This document shows, piece after piece, positions 33,864 to 42,803 of a stretch of DNA of 64,000 nucleotides (position 1 is its first letter; each line of letters opens with the position of its first letter). Source of the stretch: CAVXEH01 sp963805645 (GTDB taxonomy: Bacteria; Chloroflexota; Limnocylindria; QHBO01); NCBI GenBank assembly GCA_963805645.1, contig CAWDVA010000003.1:1-64000 (forward strand), written 5' to 3'. The translations under genes and the position numbers were made by a program. The notes beneath the pieces were generated by a model. The model worked only from the letters and a program-made list of their open reading frames with translations, did not search any database and was not told the DNA's origin.

Positions 33864-35395
33864 CCAGGCGGCCAGGCGGGGCGGCATCTGAGGAGGAGGA
33901 TGCTAGGCAGCGCGCGCGCGCGCTGGTTGACTGGCTGGTGAACGATGGCGGACGTGGCGGCCAGGCAGCCGGACTCACCATGATTCGGGGGGTCGATCTC
34001 GCGCCAGCGCTGGAACACGCGATGTACACGACACTGCGCGAGCGTGGGGAGCCATCGGCAGTGAGACTTCGCCGCCGGAGGGCTTCTCTGGCCCCGTTTG
34101 CGAGGCTGTCGGCTGGCCTCTCTTCTTTGGCGGCGTTCGGGACGCGACCCCGGCAACGCGCGGACGGCGTTCTGGTGCTGACGAGCCAGTCCGTCCACAC
34201 CGACATCCTGGCCCCCATTGCGGTGGAGGTGCGGCGGCTTGGCGGACCCGAGGTGCACGTGGTACGGACCCGGGCCCACCACGTTCCAGACCCGAGCGTG
34301 TTCGCATCTGTTGGCGACCTTGGCGACGTGCTCGACCCGCGATGGCTGTCAGCTCTGGGGTCCTATGCCCTCCGTGTTCGACGCGCGGCACCGCGCGCGG
34401 AGGAAGCCCGGCGCTCGATTCGACCCGGCGAGGCCGACTTGACGTCCTTCGCGTTCACGGCGCTGCCCCGCCTCGCTGCAGCCGCCGCGCGCCTCGCCGC
34501 CGCCAGCGAACTGCTGCACCCGTCGCTGCTGGTCGGCTTCAGCGAGTCCGGTATCTGGGGTCGCATCCTGCCCGCGGTGGCTCATCAGCGACACTTGCCA
34601 TCACTCGACCTCCCGCACGCGGAAGCCGCCGATCCCTGGGGAAGTGTCGGCATCGGATACGACGTCGTGGCTGTCTACGGACCGCGCGCGACCGAGATCA
34701 TGCTGCGCGCCGGGGTGGCGGCCGAGCGCATCTGCGAGGTGGGCCCGATCCGGTACGACGCGCTCGTGAAGCGGTCACGTACACGACGCCCGCCGGCCAA
34801 AGTTCCGCGGCGCATCGTCTTCGCCTCTCAGCCCGCGCGGCCGGGCAGCCGCGTGCTCGGTCCTCAGTCAAAGGCGGCTGCTGTTCAGGCGGCGCTGGCT
34901 GCCGCTGCCGCTGTCGCTCCAGCGCAGCTCGTATTCCGGCCCCATCCGACCGAAACCGATTCGGTGGGCGAGGAAACGCTTGCCGCCTGTCCCCGACGAG
35001 CGGGCGTGACGTTCGAGATCGAGCGGGTTCGGGGCCTCCATGAGCTCCTCGATGGTGCTTGGCTGCTCGTGACCGGCTCTTCGCAGAGCGTCTACGAGGC
35101 CGCCATCGCCGGGGTCCCTTGCCTCATGGTCAATCCGAGCGGCGAGCCGGATCCGGTGCCGTTCGCCGAGGAGGGGATCGCCATACGGGCGGAGGACGGC
35201 GCGGGCGCCGCAGCGGCGGCGGTTTGGCTGATGGATGCCAATCACCGACGGCGTCAGGTGGCCCGAGCACGCGCGGCCCTCCGGCCGCACTTCGGCGCGC
35301 TGGACGGCGCGGCCACTGCGCGGACTGCTGAGCTGATCATCAAGCTCGCGTCTCGGTCGGGTGCGGTCGAACGCCCGCGGGGGGCTTTACCGTGA
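33860..35395 (+). CDS. GT-B-like transferase, CDP-glycerol/capsule-transferase type
   Basis: A 511-residue protein starting GTG 33860 in an overlap with the flippase stop. The first about 170 residues are unassigned. The C-terminal half has the GT-B layout seen in CDP-glycerol glycerophosphotransferases and capsule transferases: GYDVVAVYGPRATEIMLRAG, IVFASQPARPGS, LVFRPHPTETDS, and LLVTGSSQSVYEAAIAGVP followed by LMVNPSGEPDPVPFAEEG. A role in transferring a sugar or polyol phosphate to the glycan of this unit is likely but not shown. Confidence 0.65.
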   Translation: MTRRPGGAASEEEDARQRARALVDWLVNDGGRGGQAAGLTMIRGVDLAPALEHAMYTTLRERGEPSAVRLRRRRASLAPFARLSAGLSSLAAFGTRPRQRADGVLVLTSQSVHTDILAPIAVEVRRLGGPEVHVVRTRAHHVPDPSVFASVGDLGDVLDPRWLSALGSYALRVRRAAPRAEEARRSIRPGEADLTSFAFTALPRLAAAAARLAAASELLHPSLLVGFSESGIWGRILPAVAHQRHLPSLDLPHAEAADPWGSVGIGYDVVAVYGPRATEIMLRAGVAAERICEVGPIRYDALVKRSRTRRPPAKVPRRIVFASQPARPGSRVLGPQSKAAAVQAALAAAAAVAPAQLVFRPHPTETDSVGEETLAACPRRAGVTFEIERVRGLHELLDGAWLLVTGSSQSVYEAAIAGVPCLMVNPSGEPDPVPFAEEGIAIRAEDGAGAAAAAVWLMDANHRRRQVARARAALRPHFGALDGAATARTAELIIKLASRSGAVERPRGALP

Positions 35396-35878
35396 TCTGC
35401 GAGGGATCGCCATTTCGTGACGCGGGATGGCCATGCCGCGAGGCACGCGGCCGAGACGATCCGGGGACTTGCCACGCCGTGATGGCGGCGTGGGGTTAAG
35501 CGCGAGAGCCGGGACCGCCGCTAGCTGATCCACCTGCCGATGACCCTCGTGCTATTCCCAATCATGGAGATGGTCGGCGCTGTCGCGCTACTGCTACGGA
35601 TGGGGGAAGCTCGCCTGTGCGCCGCGGACAGGCCTTCGCGTTGGGCACCGCGCCGGCGCTGGGCTGTCGGTGCTGAGGAGACGATGGGGACCGGCGCGAC
35701 CCGTCACTAGATATGGATCGCTGCGGGGGTGGTGGTGGCTGAGGCGGGCCGTAGTCGGGTAGTCTTCGGGTACTGGACCGGTCTTGTTGCGGTCGGTGCG
35801 GGCCTGGCGGTCCTTGGCACTATTCTGGTGACGGCAGTGGGCCGTAATCCGGCAACAGCGGTCACATCGAGGAGGTCG
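35396..35878 (+). other. 483-base stretch without a recognised gene
   Basis: This gap separates two polysaccharide units. I see an 8-base hairpin (35472-35479 with 35486-35493, loop TGATGG, no U run) that might end the upstream transcript. -10-like boxes TAGTCT (35760-35765) and TATTCT (35821-35826) precede pseB. Two short open stretches (from 35538, and from 35729 in frame with pseB) each encode one hydrophobic segment but match nothing I know. Base use looks less gene-like than its flanks. Confidence 0.5.
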
Positions 35879-36850
35879 ATGAGCATCCTTGACGGCGCGG
35901 CCGTCCTCGTGACCGGCGGTACCGGCTCGTTCGGCAAGCGCTTCATCGGGACGATCCTGCGCGACGCGCCACGAAAGGTGGTCGTATTCAGCCGGGACGA
36001 GCTCAAGCAGTATGAGATGCGCCAGCTCTTCCCGGATGAGCCGCGCCTACGTTTCTTCATCGGCGACGTGCGAGATGCCCGCCGCCTGCATCGGGCCTTC
36101 CACGGCATCGACGTGGTCGTCCACGCCGCCGCGCTGAAGCAGGTTCCCGCCGCGGAGTACAACCCGTTTGAGGCGGTGAAGACGAATATCCACGGCGCCC
36201 AGAACGTCATCGATGCCGCCATCGAGCAGGGCGTCTCCAGGGTCATCGCCCTGAGCACCGACAAGGCCTGCAGCCCGGTCAACCTCTACGGTGCCACGAA
36301 GCTCGTGAGCGACAAGCTGTTCATCAGCGGCAACGCGTATGCGGGCGGGACGAAGACTCGGTTCGCCGTTGTCCGCTACGGCAACGTGGTCGGCAGCCGC
36401 GGCAGCGTTATCCCGCACTTCCGCAAGCTGGCGCCGTCCGGGGTCTTGCCGCTCACCGACGAGCGGATGACTCGCTTCTGGATCACCCTGGATCAGGGGG
36501 TTCAGTTCGTCCGCGACTCGCTGGAACGGATGCACGGGGGCGAGCTGTTCGTTCCCAAGATTCCGAGCATGCGGATGGTGGATCTGGCCGCCGCCATTGC
36601 GCCTGACGCCCGTCTCGAGGTCGTGGGGATCCGCCCGGGCGAGAAGCTGCACGAGGAGATGATCAACGTCAGCGATGCGCGGTCCACGTTGGACATGGGC
36701 GACCACTACGTCATCCAGCCGGAGCTCGAATGGTGGCCTCGCGAAACGCTCGACGGCACCCCGGTACCGGAAGGGTTCCGCTATGCGAGCGACACGAACC
36801 CCCAGTGGCTGACCCCGGACGAACTGCGGGCCATGATCGCCGATGGCTGA
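35879..36850 (+). CDS. pseB: UDP-GlcNAc 4,6-dehydratase (inverting), PseB-like
   Basis: This is the first step of pseudaminic acid synthesis: dehydration of UDP-GlcNAc with C5 inversion. A Rossmann SDR of 323 residues with VLVTGGTGSFGKRFI, then VFSRDELKQYEMR, HAAALKQVPAAEYNPFEAVK and the catalytic ALSTDKACSPVNLYGATK. All are hallmarks of the PseB/FlaA1 branch. ATG 35879 is chosen for its GAGGAGG site; an in-frame extension upstream adds 50 unrelated residues. It overlaps pseC by eight bases. Confidence 0.94.
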   Translation: MSILDGAAVLVTGGTGSFGKRFIGTILRDAPRKVVVFSRDELKQYEMRQLFPDEPRLRFFIGDVRDARRLHRAFHGIDVVVHAAALKQVPAAEYNPFEAVKTNIHGAQNVIDAAIEQGVSRVIALSTDKACSPVNLYGATKLVSDKLFISGNAYAGGTKTRFAVVRYGNVVGSRGSVIPHFRKLAPSGVLPLTDERMTRFWITLDQGVQFVRDSLERMHGGELFVPKIPSMRMVDLAAAIAPDARLEVVGIRPGEKLHEEMINVSDARSTLDMGDHYVIQPELEWWPRETLDGTPVPEGFRYASDTNPQWLTPDELRAMIADG

Positions 36851-37991
36851 GCATCCCAAGCTCCCGTACGGTCGCCAGTCGATCGACGAGTCCGATGTCG
36901 ACGCGGTCGCGGAAGTTCTGCGGAGCGCCTTCCTGACCACCGGGCCGACCGGTCCGCAGTTCGAGGCTGACCTCTGCGCCGCCACCGGGGCGGCGCGGGC
37001 CATCGCGCTGAGCTCCGGGACGGCTGCCATCCACGCCATGTATGCGGCGGCCGGCATTGGGCCGGGGAGCGAGATCGTCACCTCGCCGCTAACCTTCGCC
37101 GCGACCGCCAACGCTGCGCTGTACCTGGGCGCGGGGATCCGCTTCGCGGATGTCGCGCCCGACACGGGCAACCTGGATCCTGCGGCCGCTGCCGATGCGG
37201 TGACCGAGAACACGAGCGCCGTGGTCGCCATCGACTACGCCGGCCATCCCGCCGACTACGCTGCGCTCCGCCCGCTGGCCGATCGCACCGGGGCGCGGCT
37301 CCTCGCGGATGCGGCCCATTCCCTCGGTGCGGAGCTTGATGGCTGCCGGGTGGGCACGCTCGCCGACGCGAGCGCCCTGAGCTTCCATCCGGTGAAGGCC
37401 ATCACCACTGGCGAGGGCGGTGCGGTGGTCACCAACGACCCCGGGATCGCCGACCGCGCCGCGCGTTTCCGCACGCACGGCATCACGCGGGACCGCGACC
37501 TGATGGAGCTCGACGAAGGGGCCTGGTACTACGAGCAGCTCGACCTCGGCTACAACTACCGGCTCACGGACATGCAGGCCGCCCTGGGTTCGAGCCAGCT
37601 GCGCCGCCTGGACGCGTTCATCGCCCGCCGCCGCGCCATCGCGGCCCGCTACGACGATGCGCTCGCGTCGGTCGGGGGACTGGAGCTGCCTGCCGTGCGG
37701 GCGGGCGTCGAGCCGGCGTGGCACCTGTACGTGGTGCGCGTTCGCGACGCGTCCCGTCGGCGGCCGTTCTTCGACCGGTTGCGGGCGCTGGGCCTGGGCG
37801 TGCAGGTCCACTACGTCCCGGTCTACTGGCATCCGTACTACCGCGATCTCGGCTACCGGCGCGGGCTCTGCCCTGTGGCGGAGGATTTCTACGAGCGCGC
37901 GGTCTCCCTCCCGGTCTTCCCGGGCATGAGCGACAACGACCTGGACTCGTCCATCGAGCGGGTGCTCCAAGCCGCGGCCGACACGCTGTAG
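36843..37991 (+). CDS. pseC: UDP-4-keto-6-deoxy-AltNAc aminotransferase, PseC-like
   Basis: A DegT-family PLP enzyme that aminates C4 of the PseB product. The 382 residues show LPYGRQSIDESDVDAVAEVL, SSGTAAIHAMYAAAGIG, TSPLTFAATANAALYLGA, the cofactor Asp in LLADAAHSLGA, the Schiff-base lysine in SFHPVKAITTGEGG, and the C-terminal VHYVPVYWHPYY. These signatures match PseC better than WbpE. It follows pseB with an overlap, and pseF starts six bases later. Confidence 0.93.
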   Translation: MAEHPKLPYGRQSIDESDVDAVAEVLRSAFLTTGPTGPQFEADLCAATGAARAIALSSGTAAIHAMYAAAGIGPGSEIVTSPLTFAATANAALYLGAGIRFADVAPDTGNLDPAAAADAVTENTSAVVAIDYAGHPADYAALRPLADRTGARLLADAAHSLGAELDGCRVGTLADASALSFHPVKAITTGEGGAVVTNDPGIADRAARFRTHGITRDRDLMELDEGAWYYEQLDLGYNYRLTDMQAALGSSQLRRLDAFIARRRAIAARYDDALASVGGLELPAVRAGVEPAWHLYVVRVRDASRRRPFFDRLRALGLGVQVHYVPVYWHPYYRDLGYRRGLCPVAEDFYERAVSLPVFPGMSDNDLDSSIERVLQAAADTL

Positions 37992-37997
37992 GCGGTC

Positions 37998-38735
37998 ATG
38001 CCTAGGATCGTCGCCATCCTCCAGGCGCGGATGGGCTCGACGCGCCTGCCGGGGAAGGTGCTCCTGCCGCTCGCCGGCCGGCCGATGGTCCTGTGGGTGG
38101 TCGACCGTGCCCGCCGGATCGCGGGCGTCGACGAGGTTCGTGCCGCCATTCCCGACCTGGCAGAGGATGACGGGCTGCTCGGCGTGCTGGAGGCCGATGG
38201 CGTCCCCGTCACGCGGGGTCCTTCAGACGACGTCCTTCACCGCTACGTGATGGCCGCCGATGCCTCAGACGCTGATGTCATCGTCCGCATCACGGCCGAT
38301 TGTCCCCTGTTGAGCCCGCGCGTCTCGTCCGAGGTTCTCCGGGCCTTCGGAGAAGGGGCGTGGGACTACGCCTCCAACACGCTTGACCGCACCTGGCCGC
38401 GCGGGCTCGATACGGAGGTGGTTCGAGCGGACCTCCTCCGCGAGCTGGACCGAGGTTCCCGGTCGCCGGGCGAGCGCGAGCATGTCACGGCGGCCGTATG
38501 GCGGCACCCGGATGACTTCCGGCTGCGATCCGTCCGGGGCCCCGAGGATCACAGCGACCTGCGGTGGACCGTGGACACCGAGCGGGACCTGGCGCTGATC
38601 GAACGCATCTACGCGGCGCTTGCCGGGGATTCGGACGGCCATTTCGAGGTGGACGACGTCCTCGCCCTGCTGGACCGCGAGCCCGGGCTACGGCAGATGA
38701 ATGCGGACGTGCCACAGAAGACGGTCGAGGCGTGA
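37998..38735 (+). CDS. pseF: CMP-pseudaminate cytidylyltransferase, PseF/SpsF-like
   Basis: A nucleotidyltransferase of the CMP-KDO/NeuA fold, expected to activate Pse to CMP-Pse as the last pathway step. It opens IVAILQARMGSTRLPGKVL and shows GPSDDVLHRYVMAA, VRITADCPLLSP and DLRWTVDTERDLALI. This is the SpsF subtype found in Gram-positive sps-type clusters, rather than the Campylobacter PseF subtype, so the activity is inferred from the full Pse set around it. It overlaps the next gene (GTGA). Confidence 0.82.
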   Translation: MPRIVAILQARMGSTRLPGKVLLPLAGRPMVLWVVDRARRIAGVDEVRAAIPDLAEDDGLLGVLEADGVPVTRGPSDDVLHRYVMAADASDADVIVRITADCPLLSPRVSSEVLRAFGEGAWDYASNTLDRTWPRGLDTEVVRADLLRELDRGSRSPGEREHVTAAVWRHPDDFRLRSVRGPEDHSDLRWTVDTERDLALIERIYAALAGDSDGHFEVDDVLALLDREPGLRQMNADVPQKTVEA

Positions 38736-40214
38736 GGGTTCTCCTGCGCGCCGATGCCTCAACGGCGGTTGGCACCGGTCATGCCATGCGTTGCCTGGCG
38801 CTGGGGCAGGCGCTTCGCGACACCGGCGCAGAGGTGACGCTGGCCTCCATCGAGCTGCCCGCGCCCATCAGCGCCCGGTTCGAGGAGGAAGCGATCGAGT
38901 GTCGGACGCTCTCCGCACCGGCAGCTGGATCGGCCGAGGATGCGCACGCTGTACGTGCGCTGGCGTCGGCGATCGGCGCGGACTGGCTGGTGGCCGATGG
39001 CTACCGCTTCACTCCGGACTACATCACCGCCCTGGAAGGGCCTTGGCGACGCCTCGTGGTGGACGATCTCGGCGGTAAGCCGCCGGCGGTCGACTGCCTT
39101 CTCAACGGCAACGCCTATGCAACGCCAGGGCTGTACAGCGGGGGATCGACGGAATGCGAACTTCTGCTCGGACCGCGGTTCGCGCCCCTGCGGCGGGAGT
39201 TCGCGATCGTTCCGGCTCGCCCGCCAACCGGTGAGCTGCGACGCGTCGTCATCAGCCTCGGTGGCGCGGATCCGGACAATGTCACGCTGCGGGTCATGGA
39301 GGCGCTCCGCGGGCTGGACGCCGACGTGCGGGTGGTCATCGGGGCCAGCCACGCCGATCCACCGGCGATCCGTTCGGCAGCGGTCCGGCTCAGCCAGGAG
39401 GTGCTGGTCGACGTCGGTGCGATGGCGGCGCTGCTCGCGGAGACGGACCTCGTCATCGGTGCGGGCGGCACGAGCGCGCTGGAGTACGCGCGGTGCGGCG
39501 TGCCCGCCATCCTCGTGGTCCTCGCCGCGAACCAGGCGCGGGTGGTTCCGGCCCTGGCAGCCGCGGGGACCGCCGTGGACGCCGGGGCGCCCGATGGAGG
39601 GCTGGAGTCGCGGCTGCGATCGGCGGTCGACGCGCTGGTCGCCGACCGGGCGGCCCGTGCCGCTATGGCCGAACGCGGACAACACCTCGTCGATGGACGG
39701 GGAGCCGCCCGGGTTGCCAGGGTGATAGCTGCTCCGCCGCTCGGGCTCCGCCCCGCCATCCCGGCGGACGCCGGACTGCTCCTGGCCTGGGCGAACGACG
39801 CCGATGTCCGAGCCGCCTCGTTCCGCCCGGCCGCCGATCGCCCCGGAGGAGCATGCCGCCTGGCTCGCCTCGCGACTCGCCGACCCTGGCGTGCGCATCT
39901 GGGTGGCCGAGGCCGGGAGGATCCCCATCGGCGTGGCACGCTTCGAACGGTCCGGCGATCGTGCCGTCATCTCGGTCTCGCTGGCGCCCGACCGGCGGGG
40001 CGAGGGCTGGGGCGCTCGCCTGATTGGCATGGCCAGCCGGAGGCTCTTCCACGAGCTGTCGGTGACCGGGATCGACGCCTGGACGCGGGCCGATAACCGG
40101 GCGTCGGCAGCTGCCTTCGGTGCGGCCGGCTACTCGGCTCGCAGCGCGAAGCCACCGCCGGGGGCACCGAACGACGCTCGGCTTCTGTCGATCGAACGCG
40201 GGGAAGGGGCATAA
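38732..40214 (+). pseudogene. PseG-PseH-type fusion (UDP-sugar hydrolase plus N-acetyltransferase), one frameshift
   Basis: The first about 335 residues are PseG/SpsG-like and remove UDP from the trideoxy-altrose: VLLRADASTAVGTGHAMRCL, VDDLGGKPPAVDCLLNGNAY, LLGPRFAPLRREF and IGAGGTSALEYARCGVPAI. Without a stop the frame enters a GNAT acetyltransferase: LGLRPAIPADAGLLLAWAND and ADVRAASFRPA. There one extra base (G39833) shifts the rest, PIAPEEHAAWLASRLADPG to RADNRASAAAFGAAGY, into the +1 frame. Corrected, it is one bifunctional protein of about 494 residues supplying the acetylation (PseH) and hydrolysis (PseG) steps. A consensus error is plausible. Confidence 0.85.
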
Positions 40215-40215
40215 T
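40210..40215 (+). promoter_or_regulatory. -10 box CATAAT for pseI
   Basis: CATAAT overlaps the stop of the upstream gene and ends eight bases before ATG 40223. A leaderless internal promoter for pseI is possible, in addition to read-through from pseB. Confidence 0.4.
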
Positions 40216-40222
40216 CGGCGCG

Positions 40223-41305
40223 ATGGAGATCTCAGGACGCCGCATCGGCCCGGGTGCCCGTGTCTACGTGATCGCCGAGCTGTCGGCCAACCATGGACAG
40301 GACATGGACGAGGCGATCCGGCTGGTGCGCGCGGCTGCGGCCGCCGGTGCCGATGCCGTCAAGCTCCAGACCTACACGCCCGACACCATCACCATCGACA
40401 GCGACGCCGAGTGGTTCCGGATCCAGTCGGGGACTGCGTGGGACGGACGCACCCTGCACGACCTGTATGCGGAGGCCTACACGCCCTGGGAGTGGCATGC
40501 CCGTCTGCAGGGCGAGGCGCGCGAGCACGGCATGGTGCTCTTCTCGTCGCCGTTCGACCTCACGGCCGTCGACTTCCTCGAGGACCTGGGAGTTCCCGCG
40601 TACAAGATCGCCTCGTTCGAAATCGTCGACGTCGGCCTCGTGGAGCGTGTTGCGCGGACCGGCAAGCCCATGATCATGTCGACCGGGATGGCCACCCTGG
40701 CGGAGATCACCGAGGCGGTGGACGTAGCGCGGGCATCCGGCGCGACGGACCTGGTTCTCCTCAAGTGCACGAGCGCGTACCCGGCGCCCCCGGAGGAGGC
40801 CAACCTCCGCACCATCCCGCATATGGCCGCTGCGTTCGGGGTGCCGGTGGGACTCTCGGACCACACGCTGGGCATCGGCGTGCCGGTGACAGCCGTCGCG
40901 CTCGGTGCGGTCATGATCGAGAAGCACTTCACGCTGTCGCGGGCTGTTCCCGGCCCGGACTCGGGCTTCTCGCTGGAGCCGGAGGAGTTCGCCGCCATGG
41001 TGCGGCAGGTACGCGTAGCGGAGCAAGCGCTCGGCGTCGTCTCCTACGCGCCGACCGAGCGCGAGGTGCGGAGCCGTGCACTGCGTCGATCCCTCTTCAG
41101 CGTCGCGGACATCCGCGCGGGTGAACCGTTCACGGCTGCCAACGTCCGCAGCATCCGGCCCGGCCACGGTCTGCACACGCGGTTCCTGCCAGAGGTGCTC
41201 GAGCGCATCGCTGCGGCCGACATCCCGCGGGGCACGCCCATCGCCTGGGACCTGGTCGGGGATTCACGGAGTCGTGCGATCGAGCCCGGCCCCGAGGGCG
41301 ACTAG
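40223..41305 (+). CDS. pseI: Pseudaminic acid synthase, PseI-like (NeuB family)
   Basis: It condenses the 6-deoxy-altrose derivative with phosphoenolpyruvate to give Pse. The 360 residues have the NeuB barrel opening VYVIAELSANHGQDMDEAI, AVKLQTYTPDTIT, YKIASFEIVDVGLVERVA, MSTGMATLAEI, LSDHTLGIGVPVTAVALGA and VPGPDSGFSLEPEEF (the PDS form typical of PseI rather than PDH of NeuB). A C-terminal SAF domain (RRSLFSVADIRAGEPFT, PGHGLHTRFL) completes it. It ends on top of the convergent ppa gene. Confidence 0.94.
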   Translation: MEISGRRIGPGARVYVIAELSANHGQDMDEAIRLVRAAAAAGADAVKLQTYTPDTITIDSDAEWFRIQSGTAWDGRTLHDLYAEAYTPWEWHARLQGEAREHGMVLFSSPFDLTAVDFLEDLGVPAYKIASFEIVDVGLVERVARTGKPMIMSTGMATLAEITEAVDVARASGATDLVLLKCTSAYPAPPEEANLRTIPHMAAAFGVPVGLSDHTLGIGVPVTAVALGAVMIEKHFTLSRAVPGPDSGFSLEPEEFAAMVRQVRVAEQALGVVSYAPTEREVRSRALRRSLFSVADIRAGEPFTAANVRSIRPGHGLHTRFLPEVLERIAAADIPRGTPIAWDLVGDSRSRAIEPGPEGD

Positions 41306-41844
41306 CGCCAGGTTCCCGGCTCGGTCTCCTGTTGACCTGCGTCTGCCGCCCGAGTCCCCGCAGTCACCGCACGGCGGATGATCTCCCAGGCCGCATCGGC
41401 GTCCAGCCATCCGCGGACCTCGACGGCACGCCCTTCCAGCTCCTTGTAGATGTCGAAGAAGTGCTCGATCTCCCGCAGGCGGTGCGGCGAGAGATCCTCG
41501 AGGGTGTGCGTCTCGTCCCAGCGCGGGTCATCGTGGGCCACCGCCAGGATCTTGTAGTCGTGCCCCTTGTCATCGGTCATGTCCAGGACGCCCACGGGGC
41601 GTGCTCGGACCACGCAACCGGGGAAGGTGGGCTCGCTGATTACCACCAGGACGTCGAGCGGGTCCCCGTCGTCGGCGAGAGTCCCCTCCAGAAAGCCGTA
41701 GTCGCCCGGGTAGTGGACGCTCGAGTACAGGACGCGGTCCAGGACGAACCGGTGGCGCGCGTGGTCGAACTCGTACTTGTTACGGCTCCCGGAGGGAATC
41801 TCCACGGTCACTTCAACAGGATCGTGCGCTGGCGAGCCGGTCAT
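41302..41844 (-). CDS. ppa: Inorganic pyrophosphatase, family I
   Basis: It hydrolyses PPi to phosphate and so pulls nucleotide-sugar synthesis forward. The protein has 180 residues with VEIPSGSRNKYEFD, VHYPGDYGFLEGTLADDGDP and the metal-binding DGDPLDVLVV, then the later DDKGHDYKILAVAHDDPRW. ATG 41844 is chosen because the open frame upstream is unrelated to the family and a CATACT box ends seven bases before it, placing the start of transcription on the A of ATG. It lies between the Pse and rhamnose sets. Confidence 0.95.
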   Translation of the reverse strand: MTGSPAHDPVEVTVEIPSGSRNKYEFDHARHRFVLDRVLYSSVHYPGDYGFLEGTLADDGDPLDVLVVISEPTFPGCVVRARPVGVLDMTDDKGHDYKILAVAHDDPRWDETHTLEDLSPHRLREIEHFFDIYKELEGRAVEVRGWLDADAAWEIIRRAVTAGTRAADAGQQETEPGTWR

Positions 41845-41850
41845 GGCCTG

Positions 41851-41856
41851 AGTATG
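41851..41856 (-). promoter_or_regulatory. -10 box CATACT for ppa
   Basis: Minus-strand CATACT ends seven bases before ATG 41844, predicting transcription from the start codon itself. No Shine-Dalgarno sequence is present. Confidence 0.5.
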
Positions 41857-41918
41857 GCGTCCTGGTCCTGTTCCTGCCCGGTACGAATGGCAGTCGACGC
41901 CGATCCTTGACTGCGCCC

Positions 41919-41957
41919 TATACTTCACCCCCGGGCCCGCTGGGCACGCGGGCCCGG
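41919..41957 (+). promoter_or_regulatory. TATACT -10 box with a 10-bp hairpin at the predicted +1
   Basis: TATACT at 41919-41924 predicts transcription from about 41931. Exactly there begins a perfect 10-base inverted repeat, CCGGGCCCGC (41931-41940) and GCGGGCCCGG (41948-41957), with loop TGGGCAC. The mRNA for the phosphoglycosyl transferase would thus begin with a very stable hairpin inside a leader of about 73 bases. Confidence 0.65.
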
Positions 41958-42003
41958 CGGCTGTGCGCGGTCGCCTCGCAGACCCCAGGGGTGGAGGTTC
42001 GTC

Positions 42004-42669
42004 TTGGAGCAGACCTCGCGGTCGCAGTTGGCCGCCGCCGCTCATTCGCAATCGCGAACGGGCTATCAGTACGGGAAGCGCGTCGTCGACATCCTCGGCG
42101 CAGCCATCCTGCTGGTCGTCCTCTCGCCCGTGATGTTGGCTATTGCGCTGGCCACCTGGATCGACTCCGGTCCTCCCATCATCTACCGGTCACAGCGCCT
42201 CGGGCGGTACGGGGATCCGATCGTGGTCCTGAAGTTTCGGACCATGCGAGACGGCAGCCACCACCACCTGGCCGAACTGCTTACCGCTAATGAGGAGAGG
42301 CGCCTCGAGTACGAGGTGAACCGCAAGCTTCGCGACGATCCCCGAAAGACCAGGGTGGGCTCGTTCCTGCGCCGCTCGTCGTTGGACGAGCTGCCGCAGA
42401 TGTGGAACGTCCTGCGTGGGGAGATGAGCCTGATCGGACCACGGCCGTACTTCCCCGACGAGCTGCTCGGCCGCCCGGAATCCATCGAGCTGTTGAGCGT
42501 TCGGCCCGGAATCACCGGACTCTGGCAGGTGAACGGGCGTTCCGACAGGACCTTCGAAGAACGACTTTCCCTCGAGCTCCGCTACGTACGCCGGCGGAGC
42601 CTGACGCTCGACTTCAAGATCCTGATCTTGACCGTTCGGGCAGTTCTCACCGGCCGAGGCGCGTACTGA
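42004..42669 (+). CDS. Small phosphoglycosyl transferase (initiating sugar-1-phosphate transferase)
   Basis: The second initiator in the window, 221 residues. One N-terminal hydrophobic helix (VVDILGAAILLVVLSPVML) is followed by IIYRSQRLGRYG, VLKFRTM, the catalytic Asp-Glu in LDELPQMWNVLRGEMS, LIGPRPYFP and RPGITGLWQVNGRS. The start is TTG 42004, supported by GGAGG seven bases upstream; no ATG fits. It leads directly into the rhamnose genes, so it may start the rhamnose-containing glycan. Confidence 0.92.
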   Translation: MEQTSRSQLAAAAHSQSRTGYQYGKRVVDILGAAILLVVLSPVMLAIALATWIDSGPPIIYRSQRLGRYGDPIVVLKFRTMRDGSHHHLAELLTANEERRLEYEVNRKLRDDPRKTRVGSFLRRSSLDELPQMWNVLRGEMSLIGPRPYFPDELLGRPESIELLSVRPGITGLWQVNGRSDRTFEERLSLELRYVRRRSLTLDFKILILTVRAVLTGRGAY

Positions 42670-42753
42670 TTTCCGCTCAGGTACTCGGGGGCACGTAGCA
42701 GCAATCCCTCCCGCGGAGAGTTTCTTGCCGTGTGATGCACACGGGTCTCACGG

Positions 42754-42759
42754 TATCTT
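42754..42759 (+). promoter_or_regulatory. -10 box TATCTT before rfbA
   Basis: TATCTT in the 134-base gap after the phosphoglycosyl transferase predicts a start near 42766, with a leader of about 38 bases and a GGAGGG site before ATG 42804. Confidence 0.4.
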
Positions 42760-42803
42760 TGGCACGGCAGCCATCGTCAACGCGTATACGGACTGGAGGG
42801 CGA

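Noticed and set aside
32156..35395. 1079-residue open frame
   Set aside because: Only the part from GTG 33860 looks like a protein of its own. The upstream part is a shadow of the glycosyltransferase and flippase genes.
35729..35878. 50-residue N-terminal extension of PseB with a membrane helix
   Set aside because: PseB proteins begin at the VLVTGGTGSFG region, and ATG 35879 has a strong GAGGAGG site. The extension has no family support.
41845..42051. 69-residue N-terminal extension of the pyrophosphatase
   Set aside because: It is unrelated to the family and would start upstream of the -10 box CATACT that fits ATG 41844.
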